From the NCBI GenBank assembly GCA_020698575.1, contig CM036242.1, positions 40,172,662 through 40,236,661 of the forward strand: a DNA stretch of 64,000 nucleotides. The letters run 5' to 3'. Shown one piece after another: positions 1-11,454 of this stretch. The DNA is from Bostrychus sinensis (taxonomy: Eukaryota; Chordata; Actinopteri; Gobiiformes; Eleotridae). The notes under the pieces were generated by a model that saw only the letters and a program-made list of their open reading frames with translations, searched no databases and was not told where the DNA came from. Numbering within the stretch: the first letter of the stretch is position 1; each line of letters opens with the position of its first letter. The position numbers and the translations under genes are program-made.

Positions 1-262
1 TACAGCTGATACTAGTACTACTGCAGCTGATACTACTACAGCTGATACTAGTACTACTACAGCTGATACTAGTACTACTGCATCTGATACTAGTACTACT
101 GCAGCTGATACTAGTACTACTGCAGCTGATACTAGTACTACTGCAGCTGATACTACTACAGCTGATACTAGTACTACTACAGCTGATACTAGTACTACTG
201 CATCTGATACTAGTACTACTACAGCTGATACTAGTACTACTGCATCTGATACTAGTACTACA
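1..262. repeat. ACT-rich minisatellite
   Basis: Imperfect tandem copies of a roughly 21-base unit, ACTACTACAGCTGATACTAG plus T, with shorter 15-base variants lacking the second half and point variants (GCAGCT, GCATCT, ACAGCT). The array is cut by the left window edge, so its full length is unknown. It stops abruptly at ACAACTATAAGAG. Confidence 0.9.
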
Positions 263-650
263 ACTATAAGAGATAAACCCAAACAAACCAACAAAACCAA
301 CAAATGAACATGAAACTAAACAAAAATATGTTACCATTTATAATTTAGTGATTAGTTACACATAAAGTAGAAATGTGGACAGTGGACAGTTGTTGTTAGC
401 AACAAGGTCTCTGTGTGAAACTGAATGTTAATTTTAATGCTGCTAGTTTAAAGAAAAGGAGAAGGAAACCAAGGCTGTGTAATGCTGTGATTGCAAAACC
501 AAACGCTTGAAGTATGACAACGAGGTGTTTTCTGCACAAATGAGGAAGTCTGATCTTCTACAATGATAACCAGTAACACTATGATTCTTTTATAAATAGG
601 TTTTTCACAGGTTTTCTTAATTTCTTAAGTATTTCTCTTAATTTCAAGCG
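263..650. other. Intergenic, nothing recognised
   Basis: AT-rich single-copy-looking DNA. No reading frame of note, no splice-bounded coding stretch and no repeat that I recognise. Confidence 0.5.
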
Positions 651-652
651 TA

Positions 653-1002
653 CACTGCAAAAAATCAATATTGGCATTACTTAAAATGACTTCATGCTAG
701 ATTATTTGACACGTTTCAAGTTATTTCTGTCTTGTTTCCAGCCCCCCTTTTTTGACTTATTTCAAGCAAAATATCTGCCAGTGGGGTAAGTGGAATTTTC
801 TTCCCCCATTGACAGATCTTTTTTTTTTTTTTTCTTGAAATGAGTGAGGCAAAAAATGACTTGAAACAAGTCAAATAATCTAGCCTAATAACTAAATAAA
901 TCCAATCTAGTAAAAAATAAAAAATAAAAAATAAAAATAAATAAAAATAAAATTATTAATTCAAGTCATTTTTACTAATTTAGATAATATTTTTTTGCAC
1001 TG
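653..1002. mobile_element. Small TA-flanked inverted-repeat element (MITE)
   Basis: The left end reads CACTGCAAAAAAT and the reverse complement of the right end reads CAGTGCAAAAAAA, giving short terminal inverted repeats with one main mismatch. Both ends are flanked by TA (651-652 and 1003-1004), as expected for Tc1/mariner-type insertion. An inner inverted pair (AAATAATCTAG-like and its complement near 690-712 and 865-888) makes it partly self-complementary. It has no coding capacity, so it is non-autonomous. The superfamily is inferred only from the TA flank. Confidence 0.6.
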
Positions 1003-1097
1003 TAGTCTTATTCCTGGGCCATTTTGTTTCCCAAAGCATCTATTTCCTAAAAAAAAAAAAAAAATAAACCCCCCAAAAAAAAAAAAAAAAAAAAACT
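910..1097. repeat. A-rich simple sequence
   Basis: Runs of TAAAAAA/TAAAA at 910-955 and long poly-A tracts with a few C at 1051-1096, separated by the right end of the small TA-flanked element. Confidence 0.8.
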
Positions 1098-2923
1098 TTT
1101 TATATAGATTTATGAAATGATCTTGTTAATCTTTTTGGCGATCCAAATAAAATCACCCATGGCACACGTTTGGGTCCTGACCCAGTGTTTGGAAAACCCA
1201 TATCTAACAAATGTTACCAATACAAACTTCTTCATAAGAAAACCTCTAAAGACAAATGACACTGGTTTTCTGTTTTGGATTAAAAGCCTTGTCTGCTGTG
1301 TTCTTGGCTATCGGTGAAACCACAAATCCCCCGTGTTGTTCAGGGTCTGGAGCTGCAACCAAAAACAAATGTAGGGTCTTAACAGGGGCACAACATCAGG
1401 CAGTGCAGCCAGTGCCACTGCACTGGGGCCCAGGAGGTTTAAGGGCCCGTTAGAGTAGCCCTTTGTTCATCTATTGTCAAGTCTGTGTTTAAATTAATCA
1501 TAATAATAAGGAGCAGAACAAAACTCTGATACAGAACAGAACAGAGTTTTTAACATAAGTTCTGATTTAAATCCAGTTAATTTGTAAAATCATAACAAAA
1601 AGAACAAAAAAAAAAGTTTTTTTTTAAAGATAAATACACACATTTTAATAAAAAAACAAATATAGTTTCACAAAATAGTTTCAAAATATTATCAAACTAT
1701 CAAACTCCAGTAATACAGCAACATTTTATAAACTAAAAGTAATACATGAACCTGTAGTACTGCTTCATAACTGGGGCCTATTCTGAAATTCTGCACTGGG
1801 GCCCTACATTACTATTTTATGCCACTGGGTCTGAAAGTAGCCAGGGCCCTTCCTGTAGGCAAACTAAGCCGCTGCATAGGGCCCCACACACATTAGAGGG
1901 CCCCAAAGCTTATCTATTATCTGCTGATTTGATTAATTTGTCAACTCTGTTTGATGAATATTCTGGTTAAAATATTCTGCTTGTCATTTTTGAGGGGCTA
2001 TCTGAAAATGGGGGCCAGTGCAGTCTATATATTGTTTTTTTTTATTTTTTTTACTTTCTGTTTATCTGGGCCCCTCCTTGCTAAGTTTGCAATTTTAAAA
2101 AATGTCTCAAAGCATTCATAGAAGAATAGTCAGTCAGTGTTTAAAAGAAATGAATGTGTTATATAGTTATAGTCCAGGAAGCACTGCTCACTTCTCCAAA
2201 AAACACTGTACAGCTCTGTTTCCACTGATTCCTCACAGACATTTTTTATTTTGTAGTAAAATGGCTTCTTACAGTGTCAGTAGTGAAGTAATTATTGAAA
2301 ACACTTTCACAGAATGTTTTTAAAGGTTGTAAAAGAAGCAATGCTGTTTTAGATTTGATCAAGATTGGTTAAAAATATGAATAAAAGCATAATATAGCTC
2401 CTTTAAAACCAAATGTAATATAAAATGATGGTGAATTTTAATGTTTGCAAATATACAAAGCAGAGACTGTTTTATCAGAATTTTCCATTCATGAGAAAGC
2501 TTTCTGTTCACATACAGGACAATACAGGAAAATTTAATCAAATTGCATCTTTCTTAAGTATCATCTGATGTAAATACACTGAAAGCAAAACTAAAATAGC
2601 ACCTTAGTAACTGTTATAACACAGTAAAACTTCAGGAAGTGGAAGGCTGAGTCACACTGAAAAAAGAGGAACTATTTTTCTTTTTTATCAATTGTGTCAT
2701 TTATTTCCTTCTTCTTTATGTGAAACTCAGTGGTTTAAACAAAGTCATCGCCTGCTTACACACAGTCTGCAGTTTCCATTTAGTAAACTATGAACAGTAG
2801 TAACAGTAACATTTAACATTTAATGTGACAAGGGAAAGGGAAACTTTAGCACATGATGGATGGAAAGATGATATTCACCACACCTTGTTTGGAGAAGGGA
2901 GTCCCCAAATCCCATCACACAAA
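1098..2923. other. Intergenic with GGGCCC-rich repeat fragments
   Basis: No gene seen. Stretches around 1385-1455 and 1770-2090 carry recurrent GGGGCC/GGGCCC and GCACTGGGGCCC motifs, similar in style to the element near 4971-5358, so they are probably decayed copies of one dispersed family. The rest is AT-rich and unremarkable. The short open frames here have no recognisable protein similarity. Confidence 0.5.
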
Positions 2924-2924
2924 G

Positions 2925-3495
2925 CAGTGGTGGATTGTAACAAAGTAAAAGTACTTAGTTACTTTACTTAAGTGCAATTTTCATGTATCTGTACTTTACA
3001 TGAGTGCGTTTTACAAGGGGTACTTTTATTTTTACTTCACTACATTTTAGAGCAAGTATCTGTACTTTTTACTCCACTACATTTCTGAGTTGGTTTGAAG
3101 TACAAAGTATTTTGAGTTTTGGTTTAAAATCATGTGTTTTTGTCATGGCCTCATTGTAGACACACAGTACTTAAATATAACAGATGCAGTAAAGTAGTAC
3201 TGCTTTAGAAACATCAGAATAATAAAGAGCTCAGAGCTCAGAGACAGATTCAGTCTCTTCTACTGCAGCAGTTTGTTCATTTCATCTGGAATCAGCAAAA
3301 TCCCTCACATTTGTGGCAGTCTGTTCAAAATACTTTTACTTTTTTACTTAAAAGTACATTTAGAAGGAAGTACTTTTATACTGTTACTTAAGTAGAAATT
3401 TTAATGTGATACTTTTAGTTTTACTTGAGTAAATTTTTGCACATTTATCTGTACTTTTATATAAGTAAAGAAATCCAGTACTTTTCCCACCACTG
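2925..3495. mobile_element. hAT-like non-autonomous transposon (CAGTGGTGG family), copy 1
   Basis: Terminal inverted repeats CAGTGGTGG and CCACCACTG bound 571 bases rich in AAGTACTTTTACTTxxTTAC motifs, a pattern common in fish genomes. The flanks (ACACAAAG on the left, CACAAAAG on the right) look like an 8-base target duplication shifted by one base. A second copy lies at 13469-13875 with a clearer duplication, which supports hAT membership. No transposase is present. Confidence 0.7.
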
Positions 3496-3537
3496 CACAA
3501 AAGTGTTATTATTTTGTGACAAGTTGGGTAAAGTGCT

Positions 3538-4262
3538 GCCAAGGTGTCCAAACCTTTTTTCACTGAGGGCCAGACACTGAAAAGTAAATCCATTAGAGGT
3601 GACGAGAGATTCCAACCACACCATAAGAGCAGGTCCCATTCGGCTTCTCCCTTTCTCCACACTGAATATTTTTCTTCCACAATGCCAGGTCCATGTCACA
3701 CAAACGTTTGTTATGGAGAAAAAACTTCACCTGTGACTCTGGTCGGAGTGGAGGTGAACGACACGTGCACAGTTGGATTACACTGCACGAGAGTCTCGGT
3801 CACATGAAGCTTTTTACAAACTCAAGATTCATCATACCTTGGCACACATAGGGTAATTTTTATGAAATACAAAAAATATATACCTTTAAGAGGATCTTAT
3901 CATTTAAGAGTTTTTGGTAAAATCTGATTTTTTAAACATTTAACTGTTCTTCTATTCTATTTATAAAGCACGCTTACTGTGCTAACTGTAATTTTAATTG
4001 TATGTAACTTTTGTACATGTATTATAAGGTGGAGGCTTTAAAATAAGAACTTTTTTTTTTTTTTTTTGCCTCTCCCCTGCACTTATACTGCTCCTTTTTA
4101 TACATTTTGTAAATTTACATGGACATTTTTATTAAAAGCAAAATAAATAAATACTTTACAGTAAAAAGTACTACCTGCGCTAAATTGGACCAATTGAGAA
4201 AGAAGTCTGAGAGCCATTAAAAAATGATCCATGGGACGCATTTTGGCCCCTGGGCCCTGCTC
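3538..4262. mobile_element. Decayed hAT/Charlie-like element (tentative)
   Basis: The left edge, AAGGTGTCCAAACC followed by CACTGAGGGCCAGA, and the right edge, CATTTTGGCCCCTGGGCCCT, resemble the ends of widespread vertebrate hAT elements whose termini read like GTGTCCAAAC. The right terminus is degraded and I find no target duplication. There is no coding sequence. The family call is from memory of the end pattern. Confidence 0.35.
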
Positions 4263-4372
4263 TAATCCAACCACTAAGGGACACAAGCCAGTATACTCTT
4301 TGTGCAGCTCCCAAGCCTGGATAACACACACTCAGAGGAGACAGAAGCAGTGCTGGGTTCAGGCGCGAAGGA

Positions 4373-4886
4373 GACAGGAGACAGAGGAGACAGAAGAGAC
4401 AGAGGAGACACAGGAGACAGAGGAGACAGAGGAGACAGAGGAGACACAGGAGACAGAGGAGACAGAGAAGACAGAGGAGACACAGGAGATACAGGAGACA
4501 GAGAAGACAGAGGAGACAGAAGAGACAGAAGAGACAGAGGAGACAGAGGAGACAGAGGAGACAGAGGAGACAGAGGAGACAGAGGAGACAGAAGAGACAG
4601 AAGAGACAGAGGAGACAGAGGAGACAGAGGAGACAGAGGAGACAGAGAAGACAGAGGAGACACAGGAGATACAGGAGACAGAGGAGACAGAGGAGACAGA
4701 AGAGACAGAAGAGACAGAGGAGACAGAGGAGACAGAGGAGACAGAGAAGACAGAGGAGACACAGGAGATACAGGAGACAGAGGAGACAGAGGAGACAGAA
4801 GAGACAGAAGAGACAGAGGAGACAGAGGAGACAGAGGAGACAGAGGAGACAGAGAAGACAGAGGAGACAGAGAAGACAGAGGAGAC
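4373..4886. repeat. GGAGACAGA 9-base minisatellite
   Basis: About 57 tandem copies of GGAGACAGA with variants AGAGACAGA, GGAGACACA, GGAGATACA and GAAGACAGA. The variants recur in higher-order blocks of roughly 60-150 bases, so it has a hierarchical structure. Because the unit is a multiple of three with no stop codon, five of the six frames stay open over much of the array (ETE-, RDRGD- or LCLL-type repeats). These frames are a consequence of the repeat, not evidence of a protein. Confidence 0.95.
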
Positions 4887-5860
4887 AGGTCCGCATGGAG
4901 ATCAGGATATTGAATATTGTCCCGTTTGACTGTGGTGTTAGTTTGAAATGAAGTTAAAATCTGCCAGACCCAGTGGTGCAGGGTGGTGATGAGGGGCCCC
5001 TGTGCAGGTTTTCAGAATGGGCTCTAAAGTTATTAAACACATTCAGGAAGTCTACATTCATATATTATTCTTTTACTTTACAAAAAGTGCGCTGTACTTT
5101 CTTAGAGTCAAGTAATACTTTGCAAAAATATTCAAACATCAGTGCCACAAAAAATGAGGCGTTTATTTTGGTTCATAGCCAAACATTAAAAGTGATTTCA
5201 TCTATTCTATTTTATCTTTTTTAATCATAAAAAAGCTTGTTTTTCAGTGGAGTCATGCCTGCTGTGTACTGTCCAAAAAAACATAACCCACTAATATAGG
5301 ACTCTCACTGGGGCCCCCTCATGTCCTGGGCCCCAGCTACCTGATGTTACGCCCCTGGCCAGAACATTCAAATAAGCTCCTTTACTGTATTTCTGACATT
5401 TAAATATTGCTATTTAATAATAAAAAATAAAAAAAGATCAGTGGTAATTAATTAGTTTCATAAGATTGAGCTACATGTTTGAAATAATGCTATGACATGC
5501 AAATAAATACATCTTCATGGGCAAATTTATTTAAAAACTTTGACTTGTAAATGTAGGAAAGCACACTGCTGCTGTTTTTCCACTCAGACTGGTTTTACTG
5601 CAGTGATAATGCTATTTTTGGAGCTTTTTTTTTGGTCCTGCCTGAGGATCAAAGCAACTATTAACAGCTTTGAGGCTGCTGTAAGTGACTTTTATTATCT
5701 AAAGGATATAGTTAAGGATCATAGCTGTGACTTTTCACCTACATCAGGCACAGTTACAGTCATTTATGAGATAAATATTTCTAATGTACACAGCCACACC
5801 TTTCTTCCTCTTACTCATGTTGATAACAGAAAAAAGTTTTCCACAGAGGGAAACACTATT
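4887..5860. other. Diverged duplicate of 12.0-12.8 kb
   Basis: The sequence after the minisatellite (TGAATATTGTCCCGTTTGAC at 4910-4929, then GTGTTAGTTTGAAAT) and the later stretch at about 5585-5830 match, in the same order, 12050-12110 and 12550-12800. This indicates an old local duplication. No gene seen. Confidence 0.6.
4971..5358. mobile_element. GGGGCCCC-rich MITE candidate
   Basis: Begins CAGTGGTGCAGGGTGG and ends TTACGCCCCTGG, with GGGGCCCC-rich subterminal stretches at both ends. It interrupts the segment shared with 12.1 kb immediately after CTGCCA, so it was inserted after that duplication. CCAGA occurs on both sides and may be a short target duplication. No coding sequence; superfamily unclear. 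Confidence 0.45.
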
Positions 5861-6436
5861 AAAACATGAGGAAAGGAAAGGCAGAGTGAAATGTGCATAA
5901 ACATTGGGTTAGCACAGTGTTTAGGAGGAATGGTTTTATGTCATTAGTATTTTGTGCAGAAGAAATGGCTCAGTTTTTCTTGAAATAAAGATAATTCAGG
6001 CAAAGGAGATGATAATGATAAGCCAGGGCTTGCTTAGAGTTCGTCCAAATAAAAGGGAAAAACCCAAATGCTTCGATGACCTTTAACAGACGACAGTAAA
6101 GAGCCAAATATTTCTAATCTACACAGCCACACCTTTCTTCCTCTTACTCATGTTAATAACACAGAAAAAAGTTTTCCACAGAGGGAAACACTATTAAAAC
6201 ATGAGGAAAAGAAAGGCAGAGTGAAATGTGCATAAACATTGGGTTAGCACAGTGTTTAGGAGGAATGGTTTTATGTCATTAGTATTTTGTGCAGAAGAAA
6301 TGGTTCAGTTTTTCCTTGAAATAAAGATAATTCAGGCAAAGGAGATGATAAGCCAGGGCTTGCTTAGAGTTCGTCCAAATAAAAGGGAAAAACCCAAATG
6401 CTTCGATGACCTTTAATAGACGACAGTAAAGAGCCA
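5774..6436. repeat. Two-copy tandem duplication of about 330 bases
   Basis: 5774-6106 and 6107-6436 are near-identical direct repeats, both beginning AATATTTCTAAT and ending AAGAGCCA. A third partial copy begins at 6437 and decays within about 30 bases. The first copy has an extra TAATGA next to GATGA. Recent by its identity; no coding sequence. Confidence 0.9.
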
Positions 6437-6465
6437 AATATTTATAATGCACACAGCCACACCTT

Positions 6466-7121
6466 TCACTCTTCATTGCCTCGAGATAAATGGCACAGGT
6501 AAATATGACTCAGCGGCACATGTAAATAATGCCCTGAAGAAAAATGTTTATTCACATATTAGCATCAAACTATAAACAAAAAACAGTGTTAGAGTTTTTT
6601 TTTTTTTTCCACATTTAAAGATTTTTTTTTTGCTGAAGAAATTGTTCTTTTTAACCCGTGACTGCCCTAAAATACCACGCCATACTTTGAGTTCAACTAA
6701 GTTTTATTCACTAGTGACCATGCCATAACAAAGAGGTAGATTTGAAATATTTTGCAGATTTAAGTAGGGTTTGGGAAGAGTGGTAACAGGCTGTTTAAAG
6801 AAAATGCTTTATTTTTTCTTTCAGACACAAGAGGCAGATTCAAAGATTTACATGGCCAAGTGTTTTATCACTGATGACTGTAAACAATACATTAGTAATA
6901 CATTCATTATAATGTACATCATATACTTTTACATGGCCATCAAATTAGGATACTATTGCACATAACGAAGAAAAGTATTTATCAGTTTAAAATTAGTTTG
7001 TGTGAGAGAAGAGGCTGCAGCTAAGGAGAGGGTTTGATGGAGGCAGATGATTCCCTGCGATGACCCCTGAAGGAGCCACAGAAAGGAAAAGAATAATACA
7101 TTATTTTTAACTAGAGCTTAA
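6466..7121. other. Intergenic, nothing recognised
   Basis: AT-rich DNA with T runs near 6595-6632. No gene or repeat recognised. It borders the 3' end of the decayed PH-FYVE paralogue. Confidence 0.5.
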
Positions 7122-7261
7122 TCATCTTTCATTTGGACGTGCGCTCTCCTCCTGCTCTTTTCCCTCTTCGTTGTGCAGCAGAGAGGCGTAACACTTGGTG
7201 CAGACTGTGAACTCATTGGTTGGGTTAGGGTTAGCCAGATGTGTTGAAGTTGAGACTTGCA

Positions 7262-8440
7262 CAATTCAATGTTTTAGATAGATAGATAAGTTTATTGTCA
7301 CATGTACAAAAAAGTACAACGAAATTGTGTTTGGAGCAAGCCTCCGGGCTGCAGCTATTTGTCAGCGCTGCCACACGCTCTCCAGAAAGTTAAATACAGT
7401 TTGCACAGGCATACATACACAAACACAACAGTAATATAACATAACAAGACACAGTACACGTGGTCACGTGATGGAATTTTCGTTTGGACTTGGGTGAGGG
7501 AGAGAGGGAAAAAAAGGAGGAGGCAGACGGATGGAGAGGGGGCTGGGATGGGGAGGGGTGTGTATGATGCAGTAAGAGTCTGAGATTATGTTTTGAGAAA
7601 TTGGAGCCACAACTCAGATGTTTACAGTTCAGTTCTGTGGCTTGTCCTTGAAGGGAGATCTGGCAGTGCACAGGGAGAGATAAGACCCAGCTGTGAGCTG
7701 ACCTCTCGAACCCAGGGAGGAGATATAGGGAGAAGGTACCATTTTTAATCCATTTAAGCTGATCTTCAGTTAATTTTGTCCGGATCATAATCAGTCAATC
7801 AGTTCTGGAGCTCAGCGTCGCTGGCGTACATCCGGTTGATGGAGTGACTTTGCTTCATGGTCAGTCCAGTAACAGTTCACCAGTCTGACCCCTGATGGTG
7901 TCCAGTCTCCTCCACAGTCTGGGCTGAGATGTCCCGGGACAGTCCTCAGTCTGTGCCACTCTCTAATGTAATACTTTCAGTCACTCACATCCCCGAAGCA
8001 CCCTTTAATTTCCACAGACAGCACTGGGTGAATTTGCTGGCAGCTGTCTTACAAATCTTCCCATAGGTCAGGGCAGTCCCAGGGCCAAAAATAGGAACCC
8101 TGCTATCAAAAATTCCAAATATGAATAAATCCACATCCTCCACGGACCGGACTTCCAGGCCATGACCTGCCAGCTGGTCCAGGAGTCACGTGCAGCGAAA
8201 GTCCCGTCCAGACAGGTAGGTTCCCCCGGACCTCTCTTAGGGAGAAAATGTTGTCAATAGCGGTGAGTGACCAGTTAATCAATTCCATTTTGAGTATTCC
8301 ATTTTGAGTTTGAGCAAAGCAGGGGGTCAAAAAGAAAAAGTCTGACAAGACAAAAAAAAACGGAGCAAGCACTAGACAGAGCGGGAGCAGTAAGAAAACA
8401 CGTCTGCACTGTACAGAAGCAGGAAGTAGATTAGAGTCTT
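7262..8440. mobile_element. Foreign insert in the pseudogene's FYVE region (unclassified)
   Basis: Begins with GATAGATAGATA, then TTTATTGTCACATG and CAACGAAATTGTG, a 3'-end pattern seen in dispersed fish repeats. It continues through GC-richer sequence with no similarity to the phafin genes and stops where exon 2 homology resumes. It probably consists of one or more LINE or composite fragments. No terminal repeats or intact reading frame found, and the boundaries are approximate. Confidence 0.45.
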
Positions 8441-8553
8441 CAATCCAGGATTGTTTTTCTTCAGCTGAAACAGCTTCTAAGACATAGTTTTGGCTTGGTG
8501 TTTTAATCACCCATGTATTTATCTCATCTTTCCAATCCTCCAGCTCAACTTAT

Positions 8554-9312
8554 CTGAAACATGGAAAAGTCAATTAAATTCAAAACTGGAATTTAAAGTG
8601 AAAAACTCCAATATTATATAGATTGAGAACACAGTTAAAGTTAAAGTTGACTGTTTGGACCATGTTATAATGTTGTTTGCATCTCAAACACATACCTGGA
8701 GGAGTATTTATTTTTCCCTCATGCATGTTTGAGTAATGCTGTTTGCTGAGCCCATTTCTTTCTGAAGAACTGTAAACGCTCAGTCTCACAGCTCTACATA
8801 GACACATAAAACCAGGAAGTTCTACATTCTGATCATTTCAGTGTTTAAATTGCAGTCACTTCATAGCAGTCAGCTCATTTATCCATCTGTTAGCATCATG
8901 TTGCTAATAGCTGTGCTAATTAACAATTTAATGCAGGGGGCATCAGGCACCTACCTAATCTAAGCGTTCTCTTCGAAGTCGAAGTACAACTCCCCAAAAG
9001 AAGACGTTTTCAATTCAATTCAATTTTATGGGGTCAGCTAAGGTCTAGTCGTCATTGGGGCCACAGATACATTATTTTAATACATTATTTATAAAACATG
9101 AAATACTAATGCAAAGATGTCTAAAACTTTTTCCAGTAGCCTGAAAAAAAAAGCATAATATAAGACCTTCAACCGTGGTGATTATGGCCTACAGATAATG
9201 AAAACCACAGTGTAGGTAAATTACAATTATTTCTTAATATCACAAGCACAATACAACTTGTCATTCACAACTAAATGCAATAAAATGTGCAGTTAGAGAA
9301 GTATAAAGAAAA
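8554..9312. other. Pseudogene intron part with a dispersed repeat
   Basis: Lies between the exon remnants. 8650-8810 (GACCATGTTATAATGTTGT through CATGTTTGAGTAATGCTGTT) recurs in diverged form at about 63750-63870, so it is a dispersed repeat. AATTCAATTCAATTTTATGG at 9012-9031 is a common fish low-complexity motif. No gene. Confidence 0.5.
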
Positions 9313-10135
9313 GGCCCTTTTCACGTGACATCAGACAACTTCCGTTTTGAGACGATGGGATGTATCTTCATTTCCGGTGCCGCGCTTCTCCCATAAGAAA
9401 TTCACCCAGACTTTTTTCAAATTGCCGTTTACAAGTTTACTCAATATGCAGCAATTTTCAAATGAATATTTACCCACAAAACGTTCAAAACTTGCGAAAG
9501 GATATTAATTCTTCAACGAAGGATACTTGGATTATGAAGTGAGCGCTTTGTTATGTAGCTAGATAGCATTAGCAACATGGCTAAGTGATAAAGCTGTGCT
9601 ATAAAACAGTGTTAGATCATGTCATGATCTGAGTTTATCTGAATATTTGACAATCTGCTTATCAGGAAATACCACTGGATAGTACTGCAGTATATTTTCA
9701 TTTAGTAAAGCTCTGTGCTCGAACACTGACTCTGCTGTAGTGATCAGTCTGTGACAAAATAATAGATTTTTCAGGTCTAATTAGAAGTTCATTGCAGTAC
9801 TATGCAGTGAGCCTTTCAGACAAGCAGATTGTCATTCATTTAGATCGTAACATAATCTAATATTGTTTTATCGCACACAACGTTAGCCATATTGCTAACG
9901 CTACAGCATTAACAACTACTAGCTTTAGCTACAAGACAAAACACTTACCTACATAATCAAATGAGTAACCCTCAATGAAAAATGTATATCCCTTTTCGAG
10001 TTTCTGTACATCATGTAGCCTTATATTTGGCCAATTTTTAAGTAAATTCCTTACTGGCGAGCAGCAGCACTGGAAATGAAGATACATCCCATCGTCTCAA
10101 AACGGACGTTGTCTGACGTCATCGTGAAAAGGGTC
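9313..10135. mobile_element. DNA transposon with about 70-base terminal inverted repeats
   Basis: The left end (9313-9382) and the reverse complement of the right end (10068-10135) share CCCTTTTCACG, CAGACAAC, TCCGTTTTGAGACGATGGGA and TGTATCTTCATTTCC, differing at only a few positions. The interior has no transposase and includes short inverted stretches containing GCTAAC/GTTAGC. It lies in the intron of the decayed PH-FYVE paralogue. I could not find a convincing target-site duplication, so the superfamily is open. Confidence 0.8.
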
Positions 10136-10717
10136 TATTCTGCTGATAAAATGATAGCATAGAATAGCAGTGTTTGTTGCAGCTGACTCACTTAAAGCAT
10201 AGATCCATCCCCACCACACCTGCCCGTTCTGTCTGATGGTGCCATACACCAGGACGGTGAAGAGTAAGAAAGCTTTTTCGCTAATGTCACCTCGGTGATA
10301 GTTCATGACACGTCCCTCTCTGATGAGGACTCGGTCAGGATGACTCAGAGATTCCCCACATACTACTAAGGCCTGGATCCACTCCAGGTTCTGGACTGAA
10401 AATGAGAGCTGGTTCGCCATAGCCTTATGTAAGGTCACAGTTCACTGTTGGTTTCTGTGCTTGTATGAAGTGTTGTTTCTGGTAAGAAGCTAAAGGCGTT
10501 GTTGGTGTCCTCCTTTAGTTCAAATTAAACTAACATGCTTACAATCTTTCTTTCATGACATTTGATGAATAGACTAAAGGTGAGCTCATGTTTCTCAGCA
10601 TTTACAGTCGGACCAGTCTGACAGCCCTCTCCTCCACTGCCAGCAAACAAAATCTCAGGAAAATAACATATTTATATATCAATATATCATATCCGGAAAA
10701 AAAAAAAAAAAAGAAAA

Positions 10718-11385
10718 GCAACAGGATCCCTCAAGCTTTTAGAGTTTTGGGGCCAAACATTTTCAAGGAATATATATAATTTTGTTCAATTTAATTATTA
10801 TTTAATGCACTTTTTTACTATTTGGCATTAATTTGCATTATTATCATGATTATTTTCATTTGAGCTTGTATTTCTTTCTGATGATTGTGGAAATATTGGT
10901 TATGTTTATTGTTAATGTGATTATTTTGAGCTTATTTAATTGCTAAATAGTTATATTTTTATTATAAGTTCAATAAGTTATTGTTCTTATGATTTCCGAA
11001 TTTGTATTTTTGTTAGCAGTTAAGTTCATCATTGGCACATATTCTGTATGGTGTCTGTATGCAGGTGCACCATGGGAAAACGAAAGTGTGCAGTGAAGCC
11101 ACACAGTTTTTGATCTTGCTGTCGTTCTTGTATATTTTTGATATTGTATATGTTTTTATATTTTCCCTTTTGAGTACTCAGTAAATACTTTTAAGTGCAT
11201 TGGATTGTTCTCCATGGATTTGTTGTTTTGTGGACATATGTGGATATACTCAGGATGTGTCAAGCTGGCTTTACCTAATTTTACAACCTACAGCCCATAT
11301 GTCTAAAAACGTTTTACTCACTATCATACTTTTTTTAAAACTCATCTTACAGCCAACAGACTAGCCATTGTTCAGAAAAAGTATT

Positions 11386-11454
<69 letters not shown>

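Larger units (their letters stand above)
7122..10420 (-). pseudogene. Decayed PH-FYVE (phafin-like) paralogue
   Basis: Three fragments in gene order on the minus strand match the tandem genes further right. Exon 1 (10420-10192) encodes a PH start with the recognisable string HPDRVLIREGRV and LVYG, and ends at a GTGAGT donor in the same phase as the intact genes. The start of exon 2 (8553-8441), after a TTTCAG acceptor, gives ELEDW, WVIKTPS and EEKQSWI. The FYVE end (7227-7122) gives VCTKCYASL and runs to a TGA. One base is missing just after the acceptor, shifting the frame. The whole zinc-binding core (CxxC through RRHHCRKCG) is absent and replaced by about 1.2 kb of foreign sequence. The intron hosts a long-inverted-repeat transposon. 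Similarity to the intact genes is low, so this is an old duplicate. A diverged gene with rearranged splicing is possible but unlikely. Confidence 0.75.

Noticed and set aside
1..262. Possible CRISPR-like array at the left edge
   Set aside because: Units are directly adjacent without unique spacers and the context is a vertebrate genome; this is a minisatellite.
4180..4929. Long open frames (160-238 codons) across the 9-base repeat on both strands
   Set aside because: The repeat unit is a multiple of three without stop codons, so frames stay open automatically. No start context, domain or non-repeat coding sequence.
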